NCBI RefSeq assembly: GCF_007713705.1
Contig: NZ_VMSJ01000001.1
Coordinates: 806,001-870,000, forward strand
Source of the DNA: Salinicoccus cyprini
Lineage (GTDB): Bacteria; Bacillota; Bacilli; Staphylococcales; Salinicoccaceae
Direction of reading: 5' to 3'
Length of the DNA stretch: 64,000 bases
The notes below the pieces were generated by a model that ran no database searches, was not told the DNA's origin, and was given only the letters and a program-made list of their open reading frames with translations. Numbering within the stretch: the first letter of the stretch is position 1; the number at the start of each line of letters is the position of its first letter. Made by a program: the position numbers and the translations under genes. This document shows, piece after piece, positions 1 through 8,754 of the stretch.

Positions 1-415
1 CAAGATCCTCATTGTTTTCGACCTGGCTGATATATGAATAGTCGAAGCCACCTCCCTGTACATCCCGTATGTATATGCCGTCTTTCAGAAATCCGATGAG
101 AACCTCCCGGTCCGCACCGGTCATATCCCCGGTAGATCTACTTCCGCTGAATAGGATACTGCTGCCGTGGATCTGGATGGTCTTTGATTCCCCGACATAT
201 TCGCCATCCACAATGGAAAACTCGGGTATCTCGGACTCGATGCTGGTGAGACTCGTTGTGGCGCTGACACTCTGGAATAATGAAATGATATTCGGCAGGG
301 CGATCATCAACGAGATGAGCAGTATATTAATGAGCATATGCTTGAAATTGGCAGTTCGGAAAAGGGGGTACTTGTTGAGAGTCAAAAATCTTTTATAGAA
401 AGTAAAAAATTTCAT
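1..415 (-). CDS. DUF1189 family membrane protein (N-terminal part)
   Basis: Reading the reverse strand from the ATG at 415-413 gives an open frame of 138 codons that runs off the window edge. It starts MKFFTFYKRFLTLNKYPL and has one hydrophobic helix at about residues 28-46, followed by a soluble extracytoplasmic part. The profile and the position next to sodA and the PBP match the DUF1189 proteins of Bacillales (B. subtilis YqgB position). Function is unknown. It is divergent from sodA and shares the 416-573 intergenic region. The Shine-Dalgarno sequence (AGAAAGAAG) is weak. Family assignment is from memory of sequence character and synteny, so moderate. Confidence 0.7.
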   Translation of the reverse strand, partial: MKFFTFYKRFLTLNKYPLFRTANFKHMLINILLISLMIALPNIISLFQSVSATTSLTSIESEIPEFSIVDGEYVGESKTIQIHGSSILFSGSRSTGDMTGADREVLIGFLKDGIYIRDVQGGGFDYSYISQVENNEDL

Positions 416-507
416 TACGTCACGCTTCTTTCTGATACTTGGATGTTTCCTGTGGCTTTCAAATTCATACCATGGTCTGAAAAGTACGATGGAAACAGGC
501 AATACAT

Positions 508-536
508 TTGTTATTTTAACATCGAATTGATATATT
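508..536 (+). promoter_or_regulatory. sodA promoter, sigma-A type
   Basis: TTGTTA (508-513), a 17-base spacer and TATATT (531-536) lie upstream of sodA, and GGAGGGG (559-565) is spaced 8 bases from the ATG at 574. No PerR, Fur or MntR-like palindrome was recognised here. Confidence 0.5.
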
Positions 537-573
537 TGGTATGTAAACAATTAACTATGGAGGGGAATTAACT

Positions 574-1176
574 ATGGCTTTTGAACTACCAGAACTACCT
601 TATGCATACGATGCATTGGAACCTAACATTGACAAAGAAACTATGGAAATTCACCACACAAAGCACCACAACACTTATGTAACAAAACTGAATGATGCAG
701 TAAAAGGTACGGACCTTGAAAACAAGTCCATTGAAGAAATCATCAGCAACCTTGACTCTGTTCCTGAAGACAAGAAGACTGCAGTGAGAAACAATGGTGG
801 TGGTCACCTGAACCACTCCATGTTCTGGCAGCTGCTTACTCCGGAATCCAAAGAAGTTTCCGGTGAAATCAAAGATGCAATCGAATCCAAATTCGGTTCT
901 TTCGACAAGTTCAAAGAAGAATTTGAGGCTGCAGGCGCAGCACGTTTCGGTTCAGGCTGGGCTTGGCTCGTTGTAAACAACGGAGAGCTTGAAATTGTCT
1001 CCACACCTAACCAGGACAATCCTGTTTCAGATGGCAAGACACCAATTCTTGGCGTAGACGTATGGGAGCACGCATACTACCTGAAATATCAGAACAAGCG
1101 TCCTGAATATCTGAAGGCATTCTGGAATGTCGTCAACTGGGACAAGGTAAACGAACTCTACAGCAATGCAAAATAA
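574..1176 (+). CDS. sodA: superoxide dismutase, Mn/Fe family
   Basis: Cytoplasmic enzyme that converts superoxide to hydrogen peroxide and oxygen. The 200-residue protein has the usual family length. All four metal ligands are present: His27 (in IHHTKHH), His81 (NHSMFW), Asp162 and His166 (DVWEHAYY). The GGGH motif is at 75-78 and GSGWAWL at 126-132. Metal preference (Mn or Fe) cannot be decided from sequence alone; Mn is usual in this clade. It is monocistronic, bounded by a sigma-A promoter and a strong terminator at 1188-1214, in the position conserved in Bacillus and Staphylococcus between DUF1189 and a class B PBP. Confidence 0.97.
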   Translation: MAFELPELPYAYDALEPNIDKETMEIHHTKHHNTYVTKLNDAVKGTDLENKSIEEIISNLDSVPEDKKTAVRNNGGGHLNHSMFWQLLTPESKEVSGEIKDAIESKFGSFDKFKEEFEAAGAARFGSGWAWLVVNNGELEIVSTPNQDNPVSDGKTPILGVDVWEHAYYLKYQNKRPEYLKAFWNVVNWDKVNELYSNAK

Positions 1177-1187
1177 TTTTTATTATC

Positions 1188-1214
1188 AGAGCGGGGATTC
1201 CCGCTCTTTTTTTG
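1188..1214 (+). terminator. sodA terminator
   Basis: An 8-bp stem AGAGCGGG/CCCGCTCT (1188-1195 with 1200-1207), loop GATT, followed by a run of T to 1214. Confidence 0.85.
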
Positions 1215-1284
1215 TTTGTTTTCAATTTCCCTCATGATTATGTGGTAGAATAGCGATACATATTTTAAGTGGAAGAAGGAATGA

Positions 1285-3480
1285 GTGGAATTGAAACGTG
1301 CAAAAACAAAAAGCCTTGAGGCGATAAATAGGCAAGTCATGAAATCAAGGATCAACATCATCATGCTGATTGTATTTCTGCTCTGTCTACTTCTCATATT
1401 CCGCCTCGGCTACCTCCAGATTGTAAAAGGTGATGAGTATCAGGAGGAAATTGCCAATGAGCAGTACGTGGAAATCAACCAGAGTGTACCCAGAGGCGAA
1501 ATATATGATAGAAATGGCAACCTGCTGGTCGGAAATGCCTCAAAGAAGGCGATCTATTTTACACGTCATAGAAATATGGCATCCGGTGAAATTATGGATG
1601 TCGCAGCTGAACTCAGTACATATCTTGATATGGAGACAGAAAACCTGTCTTTAAGGGACAAGCAGGACTACCTGATCAGCATGTACCCTGACGAAGTCGA
1701 GGCACTGATGTCAAATGAGCAGACACTGCTTGATAATGGCAACATCTCACAGGAACAGTTCAACCAGGAGCTCTACCAGCGTATTACTGAAGAACAGATT
1801 TCAGGCATCCTTACTGAAGAAGATCTGAACACAATCGCCATCTATGTCGAAATGGTCAATGCACGTGAACTGAATCCAGTCGTTGTAAAAAGTGATGGGG
1901 TGACGGAAGAGGAGTTCGCAGAAATCAATGAGTCGCTTGATTCGCTGGAAGGGATATCGACTGGCATGGACTGGGAACGGGACTACCCTTATGGTGATAC
2001 ACTCCGTACCGTTCTCGGGGAAGTATCATCCTCCGAGGAGGGGCTGCCGAGAGAACTGCTGGACTATTATATGGCACGTGGCTACTCCCGTAATGACAGG
2101 GTAGGCAAGACCTATCTCGAATACCAGTACGAAAATATACTGCGCGGCAAAAAGGAGCAGGTCAAATTCACAACAGACAAATCAGGAGAAATCATCAATC
2201 GTGAGGTTGCGATTCGAGGAGAGCCGGGTGACAATCTTTATTTGACTATCGATATCGATCTTCAGCTCGAACTGGAGGCACTGGCCGAGCACCATCTCAC
2301 TTCTTTGCGGGATATGGCAGAGGAGATACAGGAGAGAAACAGCAGAACCGGGGAAATCGACTATACCATCATCCCTGAATATCTGGATACGGTTGTACTT
2401 GTCGTACAGGATCCAAATAACGGGGATATACTTGCCATGGTCGGGAAGCAGCTGGATGATGAAGGCAATATCATCGATTATCACTACGGTGCGCTGACAT
2501 CGACCTATGCCGTGGGATCTTCAGTGAAAGGAGCCACGGTCGCCACAGGCTATCAGAATGAGGTCATCGAACCAGGAGAGACGCTGATTGATGAACCACT
2601 GGACTTCGCAGGCGGAACCCAGACGATCAGTTCCTTCTTCAATAGAACCGGGCAGGTGGCGATTGATGATCAGGAAGCACTGATGGTATCATCAAACGTC
2701 TATATGATGAAAATTGCTCTACGGCTTGCAGGTCTGGAATACCAGAGTGGCATGTCATTACCGACCGGCATAGGAGATGCAGCGAACACACTCAGGAACG
2801 GTCTCAACCAGTTCGGCCTCGGTGTGTCGACGGGGATCGATCTGCCGAATGAAGCAGTGGGTCTCAGTCCTGACCTCTCCAACAGTCCGGGAAGCTATCT
2901 GAACTTGTCGATCGGACAGTATGATACGTATTCAGCACTGCAGCTGTCGCAATATGTATCTACAATTGCAAATGGCGGTAATAGGGTGGGGCTTCATATG
3001 GCCAAGGAAGTACGTGAAGGGGATGCGAATGAAGCGGGTGCTGTGCTCCAGTCCTTCAATGGACAGGTGCTCAATACAGTCAGATTCTCACCCGCCGAAC
3101 TGTCCCAGATCCATGCAGGATTCTACGACGTCTTCAATACCCACGACACTTCTACAGACCGATACGGTACGGGCTGGGATGCCTACCATGAACTTGAGCC
3201 GAAAGCGGCCGGTAAAACAGGTACTGCAGAAGCAGTATATAATGGGGACAATGTACTGAACCAGACCTATACCGGCTATGCTCCATACGACAATCCGGAA
3301 ATGGCATTTTCAATCATCTTCCCGCATATGCCTTATACCGTTCCATTCTTCCCCGCACAGTATCTCGGCAGGGATGTTGTAAACAAATACTATGAAATCT
3401 ATCGTGAGCAGGCGCCTGTCGAACCATACCAGTACGATACGGATGCTTTCTATGCAAGACTGTCATATGGCAGCTATTGA
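1285..3480 (+). CDS. class B penicillin-binding protein (PBP3/PbpA-like transpeptidase)
   Basis: Membrane-anchored peptidoglycan D,D-transpeptidase that cross-links wall peptides. The 731-residue protein has a single N-terminal signal anchor (about residues 24-46), a dimerisation domain beginning near VPRGEIYDRNGN (about 69-80), and a C-terminal transpeptidase domain. The three active-site motifs are SSVK (412-415), SSN (469-471) and KTG (644-646). The context (after sodA, before pstS) matches B. subtilis pbpA (PBP2a) and the staphylococcal PBP3 locus. The start is GTG 1285 with GGAAGAAGGA at 1271-1280; TTG 1291 is a possible alternative. An extended -10 (TGGTAGAAT, 1243-1251) precedes it. 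No PASTA domain is visible. Confidence 0.93.
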   Translation: MELKRAKTKSLEAINRQVMKSRINIIMLIVFLLCLLLIFRLGYLQIVKGDEYQEEIANEQYVEINQSVPRGEIYDRNGNLLVGNASKKAIYFTRHRNMASGEIMDVAAELSTYLDMETENLSLRDKQDYLISMYPDEVEALMSNEQTLLDNGNISQEQFNQELYQRITEEQISGILTEEDLNTIAIYVEMVNARELNPVVVKSDGVTEEEFAEINESLDSLEGISTGMDWERDYPYGDTLRTVLGEVSSSEEGLPRELLDYYMARGYSRNDRVGKTYLEYQYENILRGKKEQVKFTTDKSGEIINREVAIRGEPGDNLYLTIDIDLQLELEALAEHHLTSLRDMAEEIQERNSRTGEIDYTIIPEYLDTVVLVVQDPNNGDILAMVGKQLDDEGNIIDYHYGALTSTYAVGSSVKGATVATGYQNEVIEPGETLIDEPLDFAGGTQTISSFFNRTGQVAIDDQEALMVSSNVYMMKIALRLAGLEYQSGMSLPTGIGDAANTLRNGLNQFGLGVSTGIDLPNEAVGLSPDLSNSPGSYLNLSIGQYDTYSALQLSQYVSTIANGGNRVGLHMAKEVREGDANEAGAVLQSFNGQVLNTVRFSPAELSQIHAGFYDVFNTHDTSTDRYGTGWDAYHELEPKAAGKTGTAEAVYNGDNVLNQTYTGYAPYDNPEMAFSIIFPHMPYTVPFFPAQYLGRDVVNKYYEIYREQAPVEPYQYDTDAFYARLSYGSY

Positions 3481-3487
3481 ATACAGA

Positions 3488-3526
3488 CCCGGAGTTGAAG
3501 TATATCTTCAACTCCGGGATTTTTTT
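3488..3526 (+). terminator. terminator after the PBP gene
   Basis: A 13-bp perfect stem (3488-3500 with 3506-3518), loop TATAT, then seven T. Confidence 0.88.
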
Positions 3527-3550
3527 CGATTAGTTTGTTTTTAAACCACA

Positions 3551-3602
3551 TTTACTTAATCTTTACAAACCATTCATTCCAAATTTACATTCATTCGATA
3601 AA
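3551..3602 (+). promoter_or_regulatory. Pho box repeats and pstS promoter
   Basis: Four hexamers lie in exact 11-bp phase: TTTACT (3551), TTTACA (3562), TTCATT (3573) and TTTACA (3584). This is the arrangement of PhoP-binding direct repeats (TT-A-CA type) in Bacillales. GATAAA (3597-3602) is a plausible -10 just downstream, as expected for a PhoP-activated promoter lacking a good -35. A weak fifth repeat (TTTAAA) sits at 3540. The implication is induction by phosphate starvation. Confidence 0.72.
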
Positions 3603-3651
3603 GTGGAGCATGTAACAAATACAACACTTAATTATTGGAGGAATTCGGGTA

Positions 3652-4662
3652 ATGAAAAAGAGTATGTTCATGGCTGCACTGCTCATGAGTCTGATGTTCA
3701 TTCTTGCTGCTTGCGGCGGCGGTTCTGGCGGATCATCAGATGAAAGTACAGAAGAAGCATCAACAGAAGAAAGCACAGAGGAAACTACAGAAAGCTCTGA
3801 AGCGAGCAGCGAAGAGACAACAGAAGGTTCCCTCTCTGGAACTGTTACTGGTGATGGTTCATCAACAGTTGCGCCAATCCTTGAACTGATAAATGAAGAT
3901 TTCAATGCTGAATACCCTGACGTAGAAGTTGCTGTCGGTGTATCTGGTACTGGTGGTGGTTTTGAGAAGTTCATCGCTGGTGAAACAGACTTCCAGAACG
4001 CTTCCCGTGAAATCCAGGAAGAAGAAATCACTGCACTTGAAGATGCTGGCATCGAATATACAGAGTTCAAAGTTGCAAACGACGGTCTGACTGTTGCAGT
4101 CAACACTGAAAATGACTTTGTAGACTATCTTACATTCGAAGAACTACGAATGATCTACAGTGGCGAAGCAACATCTTGGAGCGACGTTCGTGCTGACTTC
4201 CCGGATGAGGAGATTACTGCTTACGCTCCCGACCAGTCACACGGTACCCACGACTTCTTCAAAGAAGTTGTAATGGAAGATGCTGATATCCAAGCTCAGC
4301 TTAACCAGGATACAAACGTCATCTCCCAATCAGTTGCCAGTGATGCCAACTCCATCGGGTTCTTCGGCTACAACTTCTATATGGTCAACCAGGACAACCT
4401 GAAAGGTGTTCCGATCCAAGGTCCTGAAACTGAAGAGCCGGTGGAAGTAAGTGATGAAACTGTTATGAGCTATGAGTATCCACTTGCACGTCCACTGTTC
4501 GTATACGCTAAAAATGAAGCACTTCAGAACAATGAAGCATTCCTGACATTCATGGAATTCACATTGAACAATGCATCAACTGCAGCTGAAGAGGCTGGAT
4601 ATGTTGCACTGACAGAAGAAGAAATGCAAGAACAAATGGATAAGCTTGCAGAATTCCAATAA
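3652..4662 (+). CDS. pstS: phosphate ABC transporter substrate-binding lipoprotein
   Basis: Extracellular, lipid-anchored phosphate receptor of the Pst importer. The signal peptide ends in lipobox LAAC with Cys21 as lipidation site. Residues 22-62 form a Ser/Glu/Thr-rich low-complexity linker, then the periplasmic-binding-protein fold begins at GDGSSTVAPI, the usual phosphate-binding segment. Length (336) is normal. GGAGG (about 3637-3641) precedes the ATG. First gene of pstS-C-A-B-phoU. A hairpin immediately downstream probably protects or partly terminates the pstS message, allowing more receptor than channel protein. Confidence 0.95.
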   Translation: MKKSMFMAALLMSLMFILAACGGGSGGSSDESTEEASTEESTEETTESSEASSEETTEGSLSGTVTGDGSSTVAPILELINEDFNAEYPDVEVAVGVSGTGGGFEKFIAGETDFQNASREIQEEEITALEDAGIEYTEFKVANDGLTVAVNTENDFVDYLTFEELRMIYSGEATSWSDVRADFPDEEITAYAPDQSHGTHDFFKEVVMEDADIQAQLNQDTNVISQSVASDANSIGFFGYNFYMVNQDNLKGVPIQGPETEEPVEVSDETVMSYEYPLARPLFVYAKNEALQNNEAFLTFMEFTLNNASTAAEEAGYVALTEEEMQEQMDKLAEFQ

Positions 4663-4670
4663 GAAAACAT

Positions 4671-4697
4671 ATGGACGGGTCGAGACCCGTCCATTTT
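4671..4697 (+). terminator. hairpin between pstS and pstC (possible attenuator)
   Basis: A 10-bp perfect stem ATGGACGGGT/ACCCGTCCAT (4671-4680 with 4685-4694), loop CGAG, followed by only TTTT. The weak U tract suggests partial termination or 3'-end stabilisation rather than a full stop, since pstC follows after 60 bases without a clear promoter. Confidence 0.6.
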
Positions 4698-4722
4698 AAA
4701 GTATTTTGAAACGAGGGCTAAT

Positions 4723-5649
4723 ATGAGCGAGTATAATATTCAAAAAATGATCAGTGAGAAGAAGGGCAGAAGAAGTAGCGCATTCATCGAAAAGATGGTT
4801 CCTATCATTCTATTACTAATTACTTTAGTTTCCGTCCTTACGACAATAGGCATCCTGGTCACTTTACTTTCTGAAACAATCGTGTTCTTCACAAGGGTTT
4901 CACCTATAGAATTTCTAACTTCCACGGAGTGGTCAGCATTCAGTTCTGATCCACAATGGGGAATTTTTGCTTTAATCATGGGTACTTTGAAAATCACTGT
5001 CATAGCAGTCATTTTCGCTGTCCCGGTCGGACTGGGTGCTGCAATCTACCTCAGTGAATATGCAAGCGACCGCGTCAGACGCATCATCAAACCGATTCTT
5101 GAAATCCTTGCCGGAATTCCGACTGTCGTCTACGGTTTCTTTGCACTGACGTTTGTTACGCCACTGCTTAGAGGAATATGGTCTGAAGTCAACCTCTTCA
5201 ATGCTCTCAGTCCAGGTCTGGTTGTAGGTGTCATGATCATACCGATGATAGCAAGTCTAAGTGAGGATGCGATGAGTGCCGTGCCGAATACAATGCGCGA
5301 AGGCGCACTCGGGCTTGGTTCAACACGTCTTGAGATGGTATTCAAGGTCATTCTTCCTGCAGCAATATCAGGCATCCTATCTTCAATTGTACTTGCCGTT
5401 TCCCGTGCAATCGGTGAAACTATGATAGTTTCCATTGCCGCCGGTAGTACGCCGAATGCCAGTATAAACATACTGGAATCACTACAGACTATGACAGGAT
5501 TCATCGTCCAGGTTGCTTCAGGTGATGCAACTTATGGTACGGATACGTATTTCAGCCTCTATGCTGTAGGTATGACACTTTTCGTATTCACGCTGATCAT
5601 GAACGTTGTTGCACAGTGGCTTTCACGGAAATTCAGGGAGGAATATTAA
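4723..5649 (+). CDS. pstC: phosphate ABC transporter permease PstC
   Basis: Inner-channel subunit of the Pst phosphate importer, pairing with PstA. The 308-residue protein has about six hydrophobic segments and the ABC permease EAA-type loop around residues 190-205 (EGALGLGSTRLEMVFKVILP). Start ATG 4723 follows a GAGGGC Shine-Dalgarno. It abuts pstA, whose ATG is the base after this stop. Confidence 0.94.
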   Translation: MSEYNIQKMISEKKGRRSSAFIEKMVPIILLLITLVSVLTTIGILVTLLSETIVFFTRVSPIEFLTSTEWSAFSSDPQWGIFALIMGTLKITVIAVIFAVPVGLGAAIYLSEYASDRVRRIIKPILEILAGIPTVVYGFFALTFVTPLLRGIWSEVNLFNALSPGLVVGVMIIPMIASLSEDAMSAVPNTMREGALGLGSTRLEMVFKVILPAAISGILSSIVLAVSRAIGETMIVSIAAGSTPNASINILESLQTMTGFIVQVASGDATYGTDTYFSLYAVGMTLFVFTLIMNVVAQWLSRKFREEY

Positions 5650-6528
5650 ATGGAACTGATCAATAAACAAGAAGTATCAAAAAAATTAAGCGGGCGTCTG
5701 CTGCTGAATAAAGTTCTGAAGTATATCTTCCTGCTGTTTACCCTTGTCGGTCTTGTTGTACTTGCGACACTGCTCATAGACACTGTTCTTGATGGTTGGA
5801 GATATCTTACACCAGACTTCTTTACAAGCTACAGCTCAAGCAGGCCGGAAAGTGCAGGAATATATGGCGCCCTGATCGGGACACTCTGGCTGATGGCTGT
5901 CACTGCACCTATAGCGATCATACTCTCTGTAGGCACAGCGCTCTATCTTGAGGAGTATGCACCAAAAAACAGACTGGTCAATTTCATCAAAGTGAATATC
6001 TCCAATCTGGCAGGTGTCCCTTCAGTCGTCTTCGGACTTCTTGGTCTGACACTCTTTGTACGTCTGATGGAACTTGACAGCTCTGTACTTGCAGCAGCAC
6101 TTACCATGTCACTGATGATTCTGCCGGTCATCGTAGTCGCGTCACAGGAATCCATTCGCTCTGTACCTTCTACCATCCGCGAAGCATCCATTGGAATGGG
6201 AGCAACAAAATGGCAGACAATTACCCGTGTCATTCTGCCTGCTGCAGTTCCAGGTATCATTACAGGTATCATTCTCGCACTTTCACGTGCAATCGGAGAA
6301 ACAGCGCCGCTGATCATCATAGGGATACCAACAATCCTTCTGTTTACTCCAACAGGCGTGCTCGACACATTCTCAGCACTGCCTATGCAGATCTACTCTT
6401 GGGTAAAACTGCCTAATCCCGAATTCCAATCCGTTACCGCAGCCGGCATCATTGTACTGCTGTTCATCCTCTTCCTGATGAACTCAGTGGCTATATATAT
6501 AAGAAACAAATATTCGAAACGTTTTTAA
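5650..6528 (+). CDS. pstA: phosphate ABC transporter permease PstA
   Basis: Second membrane subunit of the phosphate importer. The 292-residue protein has about six transmembrane segments, with the permease loop EASIGMGATKWQTITRVILP near residues 178-197 that docks to PstB. The ATG directly follows the pstC stop and the Shine-Dalgarno (AGGGAGGA) lies inside the pstC end, so translation is probably coupled. Confidence 0.94.
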   Translation: MELINKQEVSKKLSGRLLLNKVLKYIFLLFTLVGLVVLATLLIDTVLDGWRYLTPDFFTSYSSSRPESAGIYGALIGTLWLMAVTAPIAIILSVGTALYLEEYAPKNRLVNFIKVNISNLAGVPSVVFGLLGLTLFVRLMELDSSVLAAALTMSLMILPVIVVASQESIRSVPSTIREASIGMGATKWQTITRVILPAAVPGIITGIILALSRAIGETAPLIIIGIPTILLFTPTGVLDTFSALPMQIYSWVKLPNPEFQSVTAAGIIVLLFILFLMNSVAIYIRNKYSKRF

Positions 6529-6543
6529 TTTGGAGGCTTAAAT

Positions 6544-7395
6544 ATGACTTCGTCAAAAGTAAAAGAGGAAAAAAATATGAATACAGTCTATGATACAGCG
6601 GTCCAGGACCGTACAGAAGAAAATAGAACCATTGAACAGACACAGGCTGTTTTCCAGGCAAAAGACTTCAATCTCTGGTATGGCAACAATCATGCACTCC
6701 AGAACATCAACCTGGATTTCAACGAGAATGAGATCTCCGCAATCATCGGTCCATCCGGCTGTGGTAAATCCACATTCATCAAATCCCTGAACAGAATGGT
6801 CGAGCTTGTACCGATTGTCCGTACGGAAGGCGATATCGTCTACCGTGACCAGAGTATTTTCGACAAATCCTATACAGTGGAAGATCTTCGTACAAAAGTC
6901 GGCATGGTATTCCAGAAGCCGAATCCATTCCCTAAATCCATCTATGACAATGTCGCATATGGTGCGCGCGTCCACGGTGTCCGCAATAAGAAGGTTCTTG
7001 ACCAGGTCGTCGAAAAAAGTCTGAAGGGCGCTGCAATATGGGATGAAGTCAAAGATCGACTGAATGACAATGCCTATGGACTCTCAGGCGGACAGCAGCA
7101 GAGAATCTGTATTGCGCGTGCGCTTGCGATTGAACCTGATGTCATCCTGATGGATGAGCCGACAAGTGCCCTTGACCCGATTTCCACAACAAAAATCGAA
7201 GATCTTATGCATGAATTGAAAAAAGACTACAGCATCGTCATTGTAACCCACAACATGCAGCAGGCTGCCCGCATCTCCGATAGAACTGCTTTCTTCTATC
7301 AGGGGTATGTTGTTGAATACGATAAAACAAACGTCATATTCGACAAGCCGAAGGATCAGCGTACTGAAGACTACGTGTCCGGAAGATTCGGATAG
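6544..7395 (+). CDS. pstB: phosphate ABC transporter ATPase PstB
   Basis: ATPase that powers phosphate uptake. Walker [10 protein letters not shown] is at 69-77, the signature LSGGQQQR and Walker [14 protein letters not shown] follow, and a switch histidine is in VTHNMQQ. Length 283 is slightly long because of a charged N-terminal tail of about 35 residues; an internal ATG at 6577 gives a shorter form, but GGAGG at 6532-6536 favours 6544. The phoU start follows directly. Confidence 0.96.
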   Translation: MTSSKVKEEKNMNTVYDTAVQDRTEENRTIEQTQAVFQAKDFNLWYGNNHALQNINLDFNENEISAIIGPSGCGKSTFIKSLNRMVELVPIVRTEGDIVYRDQSIFDKSYTVEDLRTKVGMVFQKPNPFPKSIYDNVAYGARVHGVRNKKVLDQVVEKSLKGAAIWDEVKDRLNDNAYGLSGGQQQRICIARALAIEPDVILMDEPTSALDPISTTKIEDLMHELKKDYSIVIVTHNMQQAARISDRTAFFYQGYVVEYDKTNVIFDKPKDQRTEDYVSGRFG

Positions 7396-8049
7396 ATGGT
7401 CTACCGCGAGAAATTTTCAGACGAAATGGCACGCTTATATGAAAGCGTACTGACACTCGGTGAGGAGTGCTATGAACGTCTTACGGGATGTACAGCCATA
7501 CTCTCAAGTGATGATACCGCAGATGCAAGACTGCTTGTCAGCGATGATAAGAGGATCAACAGACTGGAAGAAGAAATAAATAACCAGGCAATCAACCTGA
7601 TCACCACCCAGCAGCCTGTGGCAACGGATCTTCGTCTGATCATTTCAAGCATCAAAGTGGCAGACGATCTTGAGAGGATCAGTGATAATATCAGCAATCT
7701 TGGCGAAGTGAGAAAGCGTGTACGCATCACCAATGAAAAGCTGCTGTTGCGTCTGTCCACAATGGAGCATCTTGCAATGCTGATGCTTGAAGATGTCAAG
7801 ACGGCTTATGACAATAAGGATCTTGAACTATGCAAAGAAATCATCATGCGGGATGAGGATATCGACGGTCTGTTCGTTCAGATTACAACGTCGGATATTT
7901 TTGATGAGACGGATGCTTTCATCACCGGTCAAAGCCAGCTGTGCGCGAAGTATCTGGAACGCATCGGTGATCACATCAAGAACATTGCAGAACATGTCTA
8001 TTATGTTCTGACTGGTGACAAGCACGAAAGCAGAAATATTTCAGAATAG
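7396..8049 (+). CDS. phoU: phosphate signaling protein PhoU
   Basis: Cytoplasmic all-helical regulator that connects Pst transport to PhoR/PhoP signaling. The 217-residue protein shows the two PhoU repeats, with the metal-binding type helices in KVADDLERISDNISN (about residues 93-107) and LERIGDHIKNIAEHVYY (near 190-206). The ATG follows the pstB stop without a gap and has only a weak Shine-Dalgarno, so it probably depends on translational coupling. Confidence 0.94.
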   Translation: MVYREKFSDEMARLYESVLTLGEECYERLTGCTAILSSDDTADARLLVSDDKRINRLEEEINNQAINLITTQQPVATDLRLIISSIKVADDLERISDNISNLGEVRKRVRITNEKLLLRLSTMEHLAMLMLEDVKTAYDNKDLELCKEIIMRDEDIDGLFVQITTSDIFDETDAFITGQSQLCAKYLERIGDHIKNIAEHVYYVLTGDKHESRNISE

Positions 8050-8076
8050 ATCTTGGTCATCCAAGGTCTATTTTTT
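8047..8076 (+). terminator. terminator of the pst-phoU operon
   Basis: A 10-bp stem TAGATCTTGG/CCAAGGTCTA with one G-U pair (8047-8056 with 8061-8070), loop TCAT, followed by seven T. The phoU stop codon forms the base of the stem. Confidence 0.8.
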
Positions 8077-8132
8077 ATTTGCTGAATTACCCATATTCAT
8101 CATCTATGCTTTTTCTTTGTCGTCAGGATGAT

Positions 8133-8138
8133 TATAAT
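8133..8138 (+). promoter_or_regulatory. -10 element for the yqgN-gluP-yqgQ-glcK operon
   Basis: A consensus TATAAT lies 44 bases before the yqgN ATG. The region 17 bases upstream is T-rich (TTTTTC) and makes a poor -35, so only the -10 is called. Confidence 0.45.
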
Positions 8139-8181
8139 AGTAGTATCATATTAGCAATTACAAACGAAATGAGGCATTGCA

Positions 8182-8754
8182 ATGAATAAGAAAGCATTGC
8201 GCAAGGAAATGATGGCGACCTTGTCTTCCATGAAACCAGCGGATAAACAGGAGCGCGAGGAAATACTGAAAAGCAGACTGCTGGATCTGATCGAATCACA
8301 AGGAATACAATCTCTCGGTATTGTACTGTCCATGCCGCATGAGATGGATACGGACGGTATTATCGACCATCTTACACTGCAGGGCAAGGTGATCTATACT
8401 CCAGTATGCAATTATGAAAATAAACAGATGGAGTTCCGCAGATTCACATCCTTCGATAAAGTGACGAAAGATGAGAAGAATCTGCGTATTCCTGAATATA
8501 CGGAAGATGTCAATAACCATCCTGAAATGATTGTGGTTCCCGGTCTGATCTATTCCCAGGATGGATACCGTATCGGTTATGGCGGCGGCTATTATGACCG
8601 GTTTCTCAGCCACTATGACGGCCTGAAGGTTTCCCTGCTTTTCGAAGAGCAGCTTGGCGAGGTCATTCCAGAAAACCATGATATTCCGGTTGATCTTCTG
8701 ATTACTCCGGAAAGAACAATCGACGCCGAAGCAGAGAGGAAGAGAAATGTTTAA
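8182..8754 (+). CDS. 5-formyltetrahydrofolate cyclo-ligase
   Basis: ATP-dependent conversion of 5-formyl-THF to 5,10-methenyl-THF in one-carbon metabolism. The 190-residue protein has normal family length. The conserved GYGGGYYDR loop is at 132-140, and VVPGLIYSQDGYRIG precedes it. It corresponds to B. subtilis YqgN. The last 8 bases overlap the start of the rhomboid gene, indicating an operon. Confidence 0.93.
   Translation: MNKKALRKEMMATLSSMKPADKQEREEILKSRLLDLIESQGIQSLGIVLSMPHEMDTDGIIDHLTLQGKVIYTPVCNYENKQMEFRRFTSFDKVTKDEKNLRIPEYTEDVNNHPEMIVVPGLIYSQDGYRIGYGGGYYDRFLSHYDGLKVSLLFEEQLGEVIPENHDIPVDLLITPERTIDAEAERKRNV

Noticed and set aside
3715-3838. Repeat or phase-variable tract in pstS
   Set aside because: The Ser/Glu/Thr-rich linker is repetitive at the protein level, but the DNA has no perfect repeat units; such linkers are normal in cell-surface lipoproteins.
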